Assembly: GCF_025403485.1 (NCBI RefSeq)
Contig: NZ_CP099966.1
Location: forward strand, 3,757,001 to 3,821,000
DNA length: 64,000 nt
Origin: Chryseobacterium paludis
Lineage (GTDB): Bacteria; Bacteroidota; Bacteroidia; Flavobacteriales; Weeksellaceae
Direction of reading: 5' to 3'
In this document: positions 1 to 8,502 of the stretch, in pieces
Position numbering within the stretch: position 1 is the first letter of the stretch
How the letters are laid out: each line of letters begins with the position of its first letter
Program-made: the position numbers and the translations under genes
Notes under the pieces: model-generated
Told to the model about the DNA's origin: nothing
Databases searched by the model: none
What the model saw: the letters and a program-made list of their open reading frames with translations, nothing else

Positions 1-120
1 AATTCTTCCAGGATTTAAAATTCCCCTGCAATCAAAAGTGAAACCACCCCCATTTCCAGAATCATCTTTTGGTATTCCTCCTTTTTTATATGAGAAGCTG
101 TGTATATCTATGTGTAGCAT
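1..120 (-). CDS. RapZ C-terminal-domain-like protein (partial, cut by left edge)
   Basis: Only the first 40 residues are visible; the frame starts with ATG at 120 and is still open at base 1. They contain a short [10 protein letters not shown] segment followed by [11 protein letters not shown], which resembles the C-terminal domain of RapZ (SFG-K-GIP then FDVR-LPNP). In RapZ of enterobacteria this domain binds small RNA or a sugar-phosphate; in Bacteroidetes it occurs as a stand-alone protein next to an AmgK-like kinase, as here. The kinase gene ends 75 bases upstream on the same strand, so the two are probably cotranscribed. The family call rests on a short fragment and the context. Confidence 0.7.
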   Translation of the reverse strand, partial: MLHIDIHSFSYKKGGIPKDDSGNGGGFTFDCRGILNPGRI

Positions 121-195
121 TTTTATTTTTTATTTTTAAACCAAAGGCTTATTAAACTTAATTAAGGATTAGGAAGCTTTAAAATAGGAGAGAAT

Positions 196-1218
196 CTATT
201 TATCGTTTAAGATCTCATTAATTTTTGACTTCGTTTTATCAAGAGCTAATTGTTGTATTACTTTTTTTAGTTCAGGATACTCTTTCATATGGTCCCATTT
301 TTCAGCAAACTGTATTATATTTTCAATACCCTGTTCTATACTTGATATAAAATGTTTTTTTCTTTGAATAAGCCCTCTAAAACCATAGGCACCCAGAACC
401 TGAAGGAATCTCATCATTTGAAGCGGCTTTACCGAGTCTTTTAGTTGGTGTTCTGTTTCTTTATTTTCAAACTGAGCAATATAGAACTCTAGCATCTCAT
501 TTTTTAAATCTTCAGGGAAATTGGCTTTAGCCTGAAAAAGAAAAGAAATTACATCATACATTAAAGGCCCTTTCATAGCGGACTGATAGTCGATAAAAGA
601 AACATTGTTATTTTCGTTTATCATGATATTTCTTGACTGAAAGTCTCTGATCATTATTCCCTGTGGCTCAAGATTTTCAATACGAATTGAAATTTTCTTA
701 AATTCCTTTAGTAAGGTTGATTTATGATATTCGAGTTCCAAGACATCAGCAATAAAGTTCTTGAAATAATACAGATCATGAATGACCGGAAGTTCATCGT
801 AGCTTTCATATTCAAATGTTTTACTAAAGTCAATTTTTCCTTGTGTCTGTTTCTGTAACTGGAAAAGTTTTTCTAGTGTTTGCTTTACCAAAGATTTTAC
901 TTTTTCCGATAAGCCCTCATTTGAAATGATTTCAGATAAGGTATTTTCACCTAAAAATTCCTGAATGTACATTTTCCGATCTTCGGAAATAGCAAAAATA
1001 GTAGGAGTATTAAGGGTTAGTTTGGAAAAAACTGTTGAATAATAGAAGAAACTTTCGTTCTCCTGGATATTCTCATTATAAGTAATAATGTATTTTTTGT
1101 TGTCTGCTTTTGCCCAAAAATTCACCCTCGCGGATCCGCTTTGAGCCAATGTGACGAACTCAGAAGATTTTTCACCTATATAGTTTTCAAAAAATCGTTG
1201 TGCGTTTTCAGAAGTCAT
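196..1218 (-). CDS. Phosphotransferase, aminoglycoside phosphotransferase/AmgK-like
   Basis: A 340-residue protein of the APH/choline-kinase fold. The catalytic loop is visible as RDFQSRN (residues 191-197; catalytic Asp192, Asn197), with the metal-binding Asp210 in FIDYQSA. The usual His of the loop is replaced, but Asp and Asn are kept. In proteobacteria AmgK phosphorylates N-acetylmuramate or GlcNAc at the anomeric position, and MurU then makes UDP-MurNAc for cell-wall recycling. The pairing with a RapZ-C-like gene just downstream fits the arrangement common in Flavobacteria; a MurU-like nucleotidyltransferase would be expected further left, outside the window. The substrate is inferred, not shown. 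It is divergent from xrtF over a 50-base promoter region. Confidence 0.8.
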   Translation of the reverse strand: MTSENAQRFFENYIGEKSSEFVTLAQSGSARVNFWAKADNKKYIITYNENIQENESFFYYSTVFSKLTLNTPTIFAISEDRKMYIQEFLGENTLSEIISNEGLSEKVKSLVKQTLEKLFQLQKQTQGKIDFSKTFEYESYDELPVIHDLYYFKNFIADVLELEYHKSTLLKEFKKISIRIENLEPQGIMIRDFQSRNIMINENNNVSFIDYQSAMKGPLMYDVISFLFQAKANFPEDLKNEMLEFYIAQFENKETEHQLKDSVKPLQMMRFLQVLGAYGFRGLIQRKKHFISSIEQGIENIIQFAEKWDHMKEYPELKKVIQQLALDKTKSKINEILNDK

Positions 1219-1228
1219 AATATGGAAA

Positions 1229-1236
1229 CAAATATA
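1229..1236 (-). promoter_or_regulatory. Putative promoter -7 box for the AmgK-like kinase
   Basis: On the minus strand the bases read TATATTTG, matching the Bacteroidetes -7 consensus TAnnTTTG, ten bases before the kinase ATG. It lies back to back with the xrtF promoter in the 50-base divergent gap. No clear -33 TTTG could be assigned. Confidence 0.45.
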
Positions 1237-1256
1237 CTAAATTACAGTCTAATTTT

Positions 1257-1264
1257 TATCTTTG
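1257..1264 (+). promoter_or_regulatory. Putative promoter -7 box for xrtF, nearly leaderless
   Basis: TATCTTTG matches the Bacteroidetes -7 consensus and ends only four bases before the xrtF ATG. If used, transcription would start at or next to the start codon, giving a leaderless message. The same spacing occurs before dnaB, the GH3 gene and the nitroreductase gene. Confidence 0.55.
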
Positions 1265-1268
1265 CATC

Positions 1269-1799
1269 ATGCTAAAGGATTTTAAACCAGTTTTAAGTAT
1301 TCTGTTGAGGTTCATCATCATCTATCTGGTGCTGCTTTTTTGTTATCAGTTTTACCTGAATAGTTTTAAAGAATCCGGACTAGACCCTTTTTCACGAATA
1401 ATTGCGGAACAAGTAAGCTGGATCCAAAATGCTTTACACTATCCTACACAGTTGTATAATGATGTTTCAAAAGAACAGGTCTGGTTTTATGTGAAAAAAG
1501 TTTATGTGACAAGAATGGTAGAAGGATGTAATGCTATTTCAGTTATGATCCTATTTATTTCTTTTGTTTTTGCTTTTTATAAAGGCCTCAAAACTTTTAT
1601 TTTTGCATTTATTGGCCTTTTTTTGCTTTATATAATGAATATTCTACGAATTGTAGGCCTAAATATTGTTGTAAGTGACTTTAAACAATATGAGAGAATT
1701 GCTCATGATTTTCTTTTTCCTGCCATTATTTATGGGACAGTAGTTGTACTTTGGCTTATATGGATTAAATTCTTTGCTTTAAAAAATGAAAATTCTTAA
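1269..1799 (+). CDS. xrtF: Exosortase family protein XrtF
   Basis: A 176-residue, multi-spanning inner-membrane protein of the exosortase/archaeosortase family. The catalytic triad is recognisable: Cys87 in VEGCNAIS, Arg127 in ILRIVG and His146 in RIAHDF, each next to a hydrophobic helix. Exosortases are transpeptidase-like enzymes that cleave short C-terminal sorting tails; XrtF is the small form known from Flavobacteriia. Its natural substrate is not established, and none of the proteins in this window has an obvious PEP-CTERM-like tail (small motif, one helix, basic end). The next gene overlaps it by 14 bases and encodes the XrtF-associated protein, which strengthens the call. Confidence 0.9.
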   Translation: MLKDFKPVLSILLRFIIIYLVLLFCYQFYLNSFKESGLDPFSRIIAEQVSWIQNALHYPTQLYNDVSKEQVWFYVKKVYVTRMVEGCNAISVMILFISFVFAFYKGLKTFIFAFIGLFLLYIMNILRIVGLNIVVSDFKQYERIAHDFLFPAIIYGTVVVLWLIWIKFFALKNENS

Positions 1800-2220
1800 T
1801 TGGTTTTTAGTAATAATCGGAATCTGTGGTCTTATAAGTGTGCGAATACTTGAGGACAAATTGTTTTATGACCCATTCCTGGGTTATTTTCATGAAGCTG
1901 ATAAAAGTATGATATTTCCTTCTTTTGAATGGGGGCAGTTAATTCTGGGATATGTATTCAGATTTATTTTAAACTTACTTTTCTCTTGTTTAATTATTCA
2001 TTTTTTATTTAAAGATAAAACATGGACAATGCAGGGAGGTATATTGATAATGATAATTTTCCTGATTACTTTTCCTATTTATCTGTATTGTATTTACAAT
2101 AAATTTGAAATAGGTTATCTTTTTTCTTTCTATATGAGACGGTTTGTGATTCAGCCTTTGGCAATACTTTTAATCGTTCCAATGTTTTATTATAAAAAAC
2201 AGATGGTACAGGGAGGCTAG
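1786..2220 (+). CDS. Exosortase F system-associated membrane protein
   Basis: A 144-residue protein with about four hydrophobic helices (near residues 4-20, 52-75, 85-105 and 118-137). It overlaps xrtF by 14 bases, so the two are translationally coupled. In Flavobacteriia a protein of this size and topology regularly follows xrtF and is named only by that association; its biochemical role is unknown. Between the helices the sequence carries the short aromatic-rich segment FYDPFLGYFH. It ends ten bases before the convergent stop of the CDF transporter gene, with no convincing terminator between them. Confidence 0.85.
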   Translation: MKILNWFLVIIGICGLISVRILEDKLFYDPFLGYFHEADKSMIFPSFEWGQLILGYVFRFILNLLFSCLIIHFLFKDKTWTMQGGILIMIIFLITFPIYLYCIYNKFEIGYLFSFYMRRFVIQPLAILLIVPMFYYKKQMVQGG

Positions 2221-2229
2221 TAAAAATTT

Positions 2230-3225
2230 TTATTTTACGGTGTGTTTGATTTCAAGTATAATGTTACCGGTTGTCCATTCTATTCTTTTTACGAATTCTC
2301 TTTCACGGACCGGGCAATCCATAATCTGGCATATGGGACATGAAATGGTCTTACAATCATCCATATGAAAATTAAATTCGATAGTACGCTTCATATTTTT
2401 AGCTAAAAGAATAATTACATTTTCCATTTCTTTGTGAGCATCACGAAGGCTGTAATACCAGGGAAGCGTAATATGTGCATCAATATGAAGAGAAGATCCA
2501 AACTGTTGTATTTTCATATTGTGAATATCTATCCATTCAGTTTTTCTGTTATTTTCGAGTATCTGAACAATTTGGATTAATATTTCAGGATCCTGTTCGT
2601 CCATAATTCCACTTAGTGACTTTCGAACAATTTTATACCCTACGAAGATGATGTACCCTCCAAAAATAAGTGCTACGACAGAATCCAGCCAATATATTTT
2701 AGTAAAGTAGACGACAATTAAACTGAGCACGACACCAAGTGTCGTAATTGTATCAGATTGGAGGTGTTTTCCTGAGGATATGAGTACCAGTGAATTATCA
2801 GTTTCCCCTTTTTTTATGGAAATATAACCCAATAAATAATTAACCACGGCGGTAGCTGCTATAATAGCAATCCCCCAATCTAATTTGTTAAGTATCTTTC
2901 CGACGATCAGACTATTGACACCCTCATAGATGATCATAATCCCTGCAATAGCGATCAAAGCTCCTTCTATACCCGAGGTTACAAATTCTACCTTTCCGTG
3001 CCCATAAGGATGATCTTCGTCCTTGGGTTTGGCAGCAAGATGTAAAGAATACAGTCCCATAAATGCACTGATTACATTAACGATGCTTTCCATGGCATCA
3101 GAAAATACGGCATCTGAATTGGTGAGTTTCCAGGCGATAATTTTTCCGATAAATAAGATTATTCCAAAAGTTGCAATCCACTTCTGAAAACCTATTTTAT
3201 TTTTATTCGTACTCTGAATGTTCAT
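2230..3225 (-). CDS. Cation diffusion facilitator family transporter with Cys-rich tail
   Basis: A 331-residue inner-membrane exporter of divalent metal ions (zinc, iron, manganese or cobalt) driven by proton exchange. It shows the CDF signature HPYGHGK (82-88) after the second helix, acidic metal-site residues in the helix with SDAVFSDAMES, and HLQSD in the fifth helix. The cytoplasmic C-terminal domain follows from about residue 210. Unusually, it ends with a four-cysteine stretch, Cys291, Cys296, Cys299 and Cys304 (CPIC flanked by single Cys), which could bind metal and sense the cytoplasmic level. The metal cannot be told from sequence. It sits downstream of asd, separated by a terminator. 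Confidence 0.88.
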   Translation of the reverse strand: MNIQSTNKNKIGFQKWIATFGIILFIGKIIAWKLTNSDAVFSDAMESIVNVISAFMGLYSLHLAAKPKDEDHPYGHGKVEFVTSGIEGALIAIAGIMIIYEGVNSLIVGKILNKLDWGIAIIAATAVVNYLLGYISIKKGETDNSLVLISSGKHLQSDTITTLGVVLSLIVVYFTKIYWLDSVVALIFGGYIIFVGYKIVRKSLSGIMDEQDPEILIQIVQILENNRKTEWIDIHNMKIQQFGSSLHIDAHITLPWYYSLRDAHKEMENVIILLAKNMKRTIEFNFHMDDCKTISCPICQIMDCPVREREFVKRIEWTTGNIILEIKHTVK

Positions 3226-3235
3226 AAGTTTGATA

Positions 3236-3268
3236 AAAAAAAGAATCTCAATTTTGAGACTCTTTTTT
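3236..3268 (-). terminator. Rho-independent terminator of asd
   Basis: An inverted repeat with arms at 3242-3251 and 3254-3263 (one mismatch), extended by A and T runs. Read on the minus strand it is a hairpin followed by a run of Ts, just after the asd stop codon. Confidence 0.75.
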
Positions 3269-3279
3269 ATTTTGTTAGT

Positions 3280-4272
3280 TTATACTAAGTTGTTTGCTAC
3301 CAGGTATTCTGCAATCTGTACTGCGTTCGTTGCAGCTCCTTTTCGCAGATTATCAGCTACAATCCAGAGATTGAGCGTTTTCGGCTGAGAAAGATCTCGC
3401 CGTATTCTTCCAACAAAGACCTCATCTTTTCCCTCAGAATCTAAAGGCATTGGATAGAGGTTGTTTTTAACATCGTCTATTACAATAACTCCTGGGGTTT
3501 CAGATAAGATTTTTCTTACCTCGTCAAGTTCAAATTCGTTTTCAAATTCGATATTTACACTTTCAGAATGTCCTCCCTGAACGGGAACTCTTACTGCAGT
3601 TGCTGTTAAATTAAATGTATCATCACCTAGAATTTTCTTAGGCTCTTTCATTAATTTAATTTCTTCTTTAGTATAATCATCATCACTGAAAACGTCGCAA
3701 TGCGGTAAAGCATTTTTAAAGATCTGGTAAGGATATACTTTCGCTACCGAATTATCACCATTGATTTCAGCATTCAATTGATCAACCGCTGCTTTTCCAG
3801 TTCCTGTTACAGACTGGTAAGTAGAGACAACAACTCTTTTAAGGTCATATTTTTTGTTAAGTGGTCCTAAAACCATCACCAACTGAATCGTAGAACAATT
3901 TGGATTAGCAATAATCTTATCTTCAGCAGTTAATACATTTGCATTAATCTCCGGAACTACAAGTTTTTTTGTAGGATCCATTCTCCATGCTGAAGAATTA
4001 TCAATTACCGTTATTCCGGCTTCTGCAAATTTTGGTGCAAACTCAAGCGATGTAGAACCTCCGGCTGAGAAAATTGCAATATCAGGTTTGGCAGCTATAG
4101 CGTCATTAATGCTTACAATCGTATACTCTTCCTGTTTATACTTCACCTTCTTACCAATAGATCTTTCCGAAGCGACCGGAATTAATTCTGTGATAGGAAA
4201 GTTTCTCTCCTCCAATACTTTAAGCATAACTTGTCCAACCATTCCTGTTGAACCTACTACAGCTACTTTCAT
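3280..4272 (-). CDS. asd: Aspartate-semialdehyde dehydrogenase
   Basis: This 330-residue NADPH-dependent enzyme reduces aspartyl phosphate to aspartate semialdehyde, the branch point for lysine/diaminopimelate, threonine and methionine synthesis. The nucleotide-binding GSTGMVG lies at residues 7-13, the active-site Cys126 in NPNCSTIQ, and the acid-base His235 in QGGHSE. Length and motifs are normal for the family. It follows a small membrane protein gene with a 30-base gap, so both may share a promoter at 4762-4769. A hairpin terminator follows the stop. Cytoplasmic. Confidence 0.97.
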   Translation of the reverse strand: MKVAVVGSTGMVGQVMLKVLEERNFPITELIPVASERSIGKKVKYKQEEYTIVSINDAIAAKPDIAIFSAGGSTSLEFAPKFAEAGITVIDNSSAWRMDPTKKLVVPEINANVLTAEDKIIANPNCSTIQLVMVLGPLNKKYDLKRVVVSTYQSVTGTGKAAVDQLNAEINGDNSVAKVYPYQIFKNALPHCDVFSDDDYTKEEIKLMKEPKKILGDDTFNLTATAVRVPVQGGHSESVNIEFENEFELDEVRKILSETPGVIVIDDVKNNLYPMPLDSEGKDEVFVGRIRRDLSQPKTLNLWIVADNLRKGAATNAVQIAEYLVANNLV

Positions 4273-4302
4273 CTTAATGATTACAATGTTTAAGTTAATA
4301 TA

Positions 4303-4734
4303 TTATGCCCCAAAGACTCTTGTCCAAGGGAACGCGAATGCAAATAAACCAACTGCAATTAATCCCATAATGACAATTCCTAAAGAAATGGTATCATTGG
4401 ATTTTACTTTTTTATTGATGATCGTCATCAATACTGCAGCAATTAGCATAGAAAATGGATGTTCTACATACTGGAACCTTAGGTCTGCATTTTTCATTAC
4501 TGATCCCATATCCAATCCTTTTGTAAAATTAGTGATCAGCATAATGATCCCAATTAAAAACTGAACATGAAAGAAAATCATCGTGAAGAGGGTAATCTTC
4601 TTCAAAAATTTATTCACTTTCCCACTGAAACCAAACATGGTTCCTAAAAGTGCAATAATAAATAATGCTACTAAAAGAAGCTCCAGATACCCAAATCCTT
4701 TATGGGCACTAAGTAAAATCTTGTAAAAATCCAT
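4303..4734 (-). CDS. Conserved small membrane protein with four helices
   Basis: A 143-residue protein with four hydrophobic segments (about 17-35, 47-70, 92-106 and 117-137) and short loops, so it is an integral membrane protein. Histidines lie at or near helix ends (AHKGFG near residue 11, FFHVQF in helix 2, VEHPFSM before helix 3), an arrangement that could hold a heme, and such proteins are sometimes labelled cytochrome b-like. I cannot confirm heme binding. It is probably the first gene of a transcript with asd, 30 bases downstream. Confidence 0.7.
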   Translation of the reverse strand: MDFYKILLSAHKGFGYLELLLVALFIIALLGTMFGFSGKVNKFLKKITLFTMIFFHVQFLIGIIMLITNFTKGLDMGSVMKNADLRFQYVEHPFSMLIAAVLMTIINKKVKSNDTISLGIVIMGLIAVGLFAFAFPWTRVFGA

Positions 4735-4761
4735 ATCCTATTTTTTCTATTTTTCTGATCA

Positions 4762-4769
4762 CAAAGATA
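4762..4769 (-). promoter_or_regulatory. Putative -7 box for the membrane protein-asd transcript
   Basis: Minus-strand TATCTTTG, a full match to TAnnTTTG, placed 27 bases before the ATG at 4734 and just downstream of the terminator that ends the receptor gene. Confidence 0.5.
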
Positions 4770-4775
4770 ACAAAA

Positions 4776-4797
4776 AATCCCAGCCAAAGCTGGGATT
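4776..4797 (-). terminator. Terminator of the TonB-dependent receptor gene
   Basis: Perfect nine-base arms at 4776-4784 and 4789-4797 with a four-base loop; on the minus strand the hairpin runs into a T run. It lies 29 bases after the receptor stop codon. Confidence 0.85.
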
Positions 4798-4825
4798 GAT
4801 ATTTATAAAATCTAAAATTGTATTA

Positions 4826-7420
4826 TTAGAAGTTGAAAGATAATGTTGCGGACCAAGTTCTTCCGAAACCAAAATATACACGGTTTCCATCAGCTATACC
4901 TTTATACATTCTACCTGCTTGTTCATAAGTTTTCCCTTTGTCAGGATCGTTATTAGCAGTAATTTTATCACTACCAAAAGTGTTTGTAGCACCATCGGCA
5001 ATATAAGTAGTATCAAATAAATTATAAATGTTTGCTCCCACTGTAAAATACTGGCTGTTATCTCTTAATCTAATTTTGTATGATATACCAATATCTGTTA
5101 GGTTATAATCAGGTAATTGTAATACTCCTCTGTCTTGATTAGCAATATTTGAGAATGTAGCAATATCAATAGAAGAATATAATTTACCAACGAATCTCCA
5201 ACCTCCATAAATACTCAAGTCTTTTACAGGTTTAATAGTAGCTCCTAATGACGCTGTCATTTGTGGAATACTGTTGTTGCTTGATCCTCCTACTTTAACC
5301 TTATCGATGTAAAGTGTTGTTACATTTGAATCTCCTGCAACTGTCAAAGGTTGGTTGTTTCCATCGAATGTTGATCCGGTTGCATTTCCTTTGTAATAAT
5401 AATCTCCCCAAGAGAACATTCCGTTAAACTCTACAAAATTATTAAGTTTATAGTTTGCATCAACTTCAATACCTTGGTGGATTTCTGTAATGCCATTCAT
5501 TTCTGCATAAGCATCTGTTACGTTTGGAACCGTAATATTTCTTCTTAATGCTCTGTCTTTCCATTCTGTTCTATAAATGTTAACATTAGCATTAAATTTA
5601 GAAGATCTGAATCCGTATCCAACTTCTGCAGAGAATATTTTCTCGTTAGTTAACTGAGGGTTAACAACCTGCTGATTACTTGGATAAACTGCATTCATGA
5701 AAGGTTGCTTACTATAGTAACCAATGTTTCCAAACACATTGTGATTTTCGTTGATGTTATAGTTAAGTCCTCCCTTAACATTGTATCCAAATAAGTTTTT
5801 GAATCCAGTCTTTCTATTAACGATCTGATCTCTTTGTTTTGTAACGCCATCAATTACAAACTCATCAATTCTTTGATAACCTTGGTTTGAAACTGACCCT
5901 TGTAAGAAGGCAGATATTTTATCATTGGTATATTCAACCTGACCAAATCCACTGTACCAAAGAACTTCACCATCATTACTGAAAGCTAATCTGTTCTCTA
6001 GAGGAACTTGGCTTCCTCCAAATGGGTTCCAAACCAACTTTTGGTAATCATAAGTCTGATTAATGACATTAGGGGCAATGTTTTTATTAGTGTTATCCTT
6101 ATAGCCGCTTGCTCCATATAAATCAGAAGCAACCTGATAATGGTATCCATAATAATATCTGTTATCTGTTCCAACTGAGAAATTCCAGTTATCATTGATC
6201 TTGTGTTGGAAGTTTGCTAAAATACCATACCAGTTGTGAGAATTGATACTTGATCTACGAATTAAAGTTGCTCCATTTCCAGCAGCATTTACGTCGATAG
6301 CAGCATTTTCTTTAAAAATTTGGTCATAATTGTATAGACCTTGTGCGTCTCTAAAATATGGCTGGCCATTTGCATCAGTACCGTTAATTGTTTTATTGTT
6401 TACTCTACCAATATCTGCAGTTCCTCCACCTCTACCGTTAGACATGTAGGCAACAGTACTTAACTTGGATTTTTCACTCATTGTCCAATCCCAGTTAAAC
6501 ATAAGTACTGGTTTTGAATAATAATTAGATCTATTGGCAAGTGCAACTTTTCTGCCTTCAGCGTTTGTATAGTATCCCCAGTCTGAGTTATAAGTTCTGT
6601 CTGGTTTTCCATCCTTATCCGGATTATACTTAATATAGTCTGAAATAGAAGGTGCGAAAGATCTCTGATCATGCCATTGAGGAGATGACGTAATCATAAA
6701 TTGGAAGTTATGCTTTTTGCTTGGCTCCCAACCTAAAGCAAAATAATATGCATAAGATTCAAAATCTGTATTTTGAATATAAGTGCTACCAGCAGTTCTG
6801 CTTATTAAGAATGATGAAGACCATCCGTTGTTTAATTTTCCTGTATTGTAAGCAAATGATGTTTTTAAGTAATCGTTATTACCAACGCCCAATCTTATTA
6901 CACCACCTTTCTTCATATCTGCTGAACGGGTAATAAAGTTAATTGTTCCTCCAACAGAAGCAATTCCTAATTTAGATGAGCCTAAACCTCTTTGAGTTTG
7001 GATGAAACTTGTAACATCAGATAAGCCTGTCCAGTTAGAATAGTACACTGTACCACCCTCCATATCATTTACAGGCATACCGTTTACCATTACAGCGATA
7101 TTTCGAGATTCAAAACCTCTCATCACAATACCTCCGTCTCCAAAACCTCCTCCTGATTTAGTAGCATACACAGAAGGTGTAGTGTTTAAAATCTCAGTAA
7201 GTTCTTGGTTACCTAATCTTTCGATAATTTGTGCTGCTTTAATAGTAGAAGCTGCAACAGGTGTCTTTCTATCTTTAGCGATATCGGTTACACCTTGTAA
7301 AATTACCTCCTCAATGTCTTTAGACCTTTTGATTGTGTCCTGTGTTTCTTGAGCGTAATAAACACTAGCTGTAGACAATGTAATTACTACAGTCAGTATC
7401 GATTTGTTGATTAATTTCAT
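4826..7420 (-). CDS. TonB-dependent receptor
   Basis: An 864-residue outer-membrane beta-barrel receptor. A signal peptide (about residues 1-23, ending VYYAQ) is followed by a short linker with DIEEVILQGV, the usual start of the plug after a TonB box region. The plug spans about 55-170, with MRGFESRNIAVMVNGMPVND, and the barrel runs to the C-terminal SFNF with its final aromatic residue. It lacks the N-terminal carboxypeptidase-like domain of SusC receptors and has no SusD gene beside it, so a glycan-uptake role is not indicated; iron complexes, vitamins or peptides are all possible. It appears to be a single-gene transcript, with a strong terminator and a 209-base upstream gap. Confidence 0.93.
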   Translation of the reverse strand: MKLINKSILTVVITLSTASVYYAQETQDTIKRSKDIEEVILQGVTDIAKDRKTPVAASTIKAAQIIERLGNQELTEILNTTPSVYATKSGGGFGDGGIVMRGFESRNIAVMVNGMPVNDMEGGTVYYSNWTGLSDVTSFIQTQRGLGSSKLGIASVGGTINFITRSADMKKGGVIRLGVGNNDYLKTSFAYNTGKLNNGWSSSFLISRTAGSTYIQNTDFESYAYYFALGWEPSKKHNFQFMITSSPQWHDQRSFAPSISDYIKYNPDKDGKPDRTYNSDWGYYTNAEGRKVALANRSNYYSKPVLMFNWDWTMSEKSKLSTVAYMSNGRGGGTADIGRVNNKTINGTDANGQPYFRDAQGLYNYDQIFKENAAIDVNAAGNGATLIRRSSINSHNWYGILANFQHKINDNWNFSVGTDNRYYYGYHYQVASDLYGASGYKDNTNKNIAPNVINQTYDYQKLVWNPFGGSQVPLENRLAFSNDGEVLWYSGFGQVEYTNDKISAFLQGSVSNQGYQRIDEFVIDGVTKQRDQIVNRKTGFKNLFGYNVKGGLNYNINENHNVFGNIGYYSKQPFMNAVYPSNQQVVNPQLTNEKIFSAEVGYGFRSSKFNANVNIYRTEWKDRALRRNITVPNVTDAYAEMNGITEIHQGIEVDANYKLNNFVEFNGMFSWGDYYYKGNATGSTFDGNNQPLTVAGDSNVTTLYIDKVKVGGSSNNSIPQMTASLGATIKPVKDLSIYGGWRFVGKLYSSIDIATFSNIANQDRGVLQLPDYNLTDIGISYKIRLRDNSQYFTVGANIYNLFDTTYIADGATNTFGSDKITANNDPDKGKTYEQAGRMYKGIADGNRVYFGFGRTWSATLSFNF

Positions 7421-7629
7421 AATCGTTAGTAATAGTTAGATTTAAATTTTATGCAAAAGTCGATAAATAAAATTTAACCAATATTAACTCAATGTTAATT
7501 TTTAACTAATATTAAGAATTATTAACGTGTTGATTAGTAGTATTTTAACTAAAAGCAGTGTTTTTGTGTTAAAAAAATGCATTGCATAATATGTAAAAAA
7601 GCATGCTTATTTTTGTTAAAAATACAACG

Positions 7630-8490
7630 TTACTTCACGGCTTTGAGGCTTAAATCAATGTTCTCAGCGGAGTGAGTAAGGGCTCCTGCAGAGATGTAGG
7701 TCACACCTGTAGTTGCGATTTCTTTAAGTTCATCTCTGGTGATTCCTCCTGATGCTTCAGATTCGCAAGAACCATTAATCATATCTACGGCTTGTTTCAT
7801 CATTTTTACATCCATATTATCAAGCATGATTCTGTCTACTTTTGCTTTAATTGCTTCCTGAACTTCATCTAAATTTCTGGTTTCAACCTCAATTTTAAGC
7901 TTTTTCTTATTTTTTTTGATATAATCTTTAGCCATTTTTACGGCATTGGTAATGCTGCCATTATAATCAATGTGATTGTCTTTCAGCATGATCATATCAT
8001 AAAGGCCATATCGATGATTGGTACCTCCGCCAATAGAAACAGCCCATTTTTCACAAATTCTAAAATTGGGAGTTGTTTTTCTGGTATCTAATAATTTGGT
8101 TTTAGTACCCACTAATCTTGAATCCCATTCGTGAGTAAGTGTTGCAATTCCACTCATTCTCTGCATGCAGTTTAAGATGAGTCGTTCCGTAGAAAGTATA
8201 GATTGAGCACTTCCAGTAACAATAAAGGCAACATCGCCTACTTTGGCTGCCTCTCCATCTTTGATAAAAGTCTCTACTTTTAAATTTTTATCGAAAGTCT
8301 TAAAGATAATTTCGGCTAATTCAACCCCAGCAAGAATACAATTTTGCTTTACTAAAAGTTTGGCACTTTGTTTAAGATCTTTGGGAATTGTGGATAACGT
8401 GGAGTGATCCCCGTCCTGAATATCCTCTTCAAGAGCTGATTTTATAAAAGTTTTAAGTGCCTTATCTGTTACGTAGTTTGGCTTTTTCAT
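7630..8490 (-). CDS. nadC: Nicotinate-nucleotide diphosphorylase (carboxylating)
   Basis: A 286-residue quinolinate phosphoribosyltransferase that converts quinolinate and PRPP to nicotinate mononucleotide, carbon dioxide and pyrophosphate in de novo NAD synthesis. Family motifs are clear: DTRKTTP (135-141), GGGTNHRYGLYD (154-165), the LKDNH segment with Lys170, and a C-terminal glycine-rich barrel strand (ASGGI). It starts 12 bases after the nadB stop, so the two are in one operon with the nitroreductase gene upstream. nadA is not in the window. Cytoplasmic; length is normal. Confidence 0.97.
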   Translation of the reverse strand: MKKPNYVTDKALKTFIKSALEEDIQDGDHSTLSTIPKDLKQSAKLLVKQNCILAGVELAEIIFKTFDKNLKVETFIKDGEAAKVGDVAFIVTGSAQSILSTERLILNCMQRMSGIATLTHEWDSRLVGTKTKLLDTRKTTPNFRICEKWAVSIGGGTNHRYGLYDMIMLKDNHIDYNGSITNAVKMAKDYIKKNKKKLKIEVETRNLDEVQEAIKAKVDRIMLDNMDVKMMKQAVDMINGSCESEASGGITRDELKEIATTGVTYISAGALTHSAENIDLSLKAVK

Positions 8491-8502
8491 ATGGTATGCT
8501 TT

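Noticed and set aside
4088-4564. A plus-strand frame across asd and the small membrane protein
   Set aside because: It crosses the boundary of two well-supported minus-strand genes and shows no family features.
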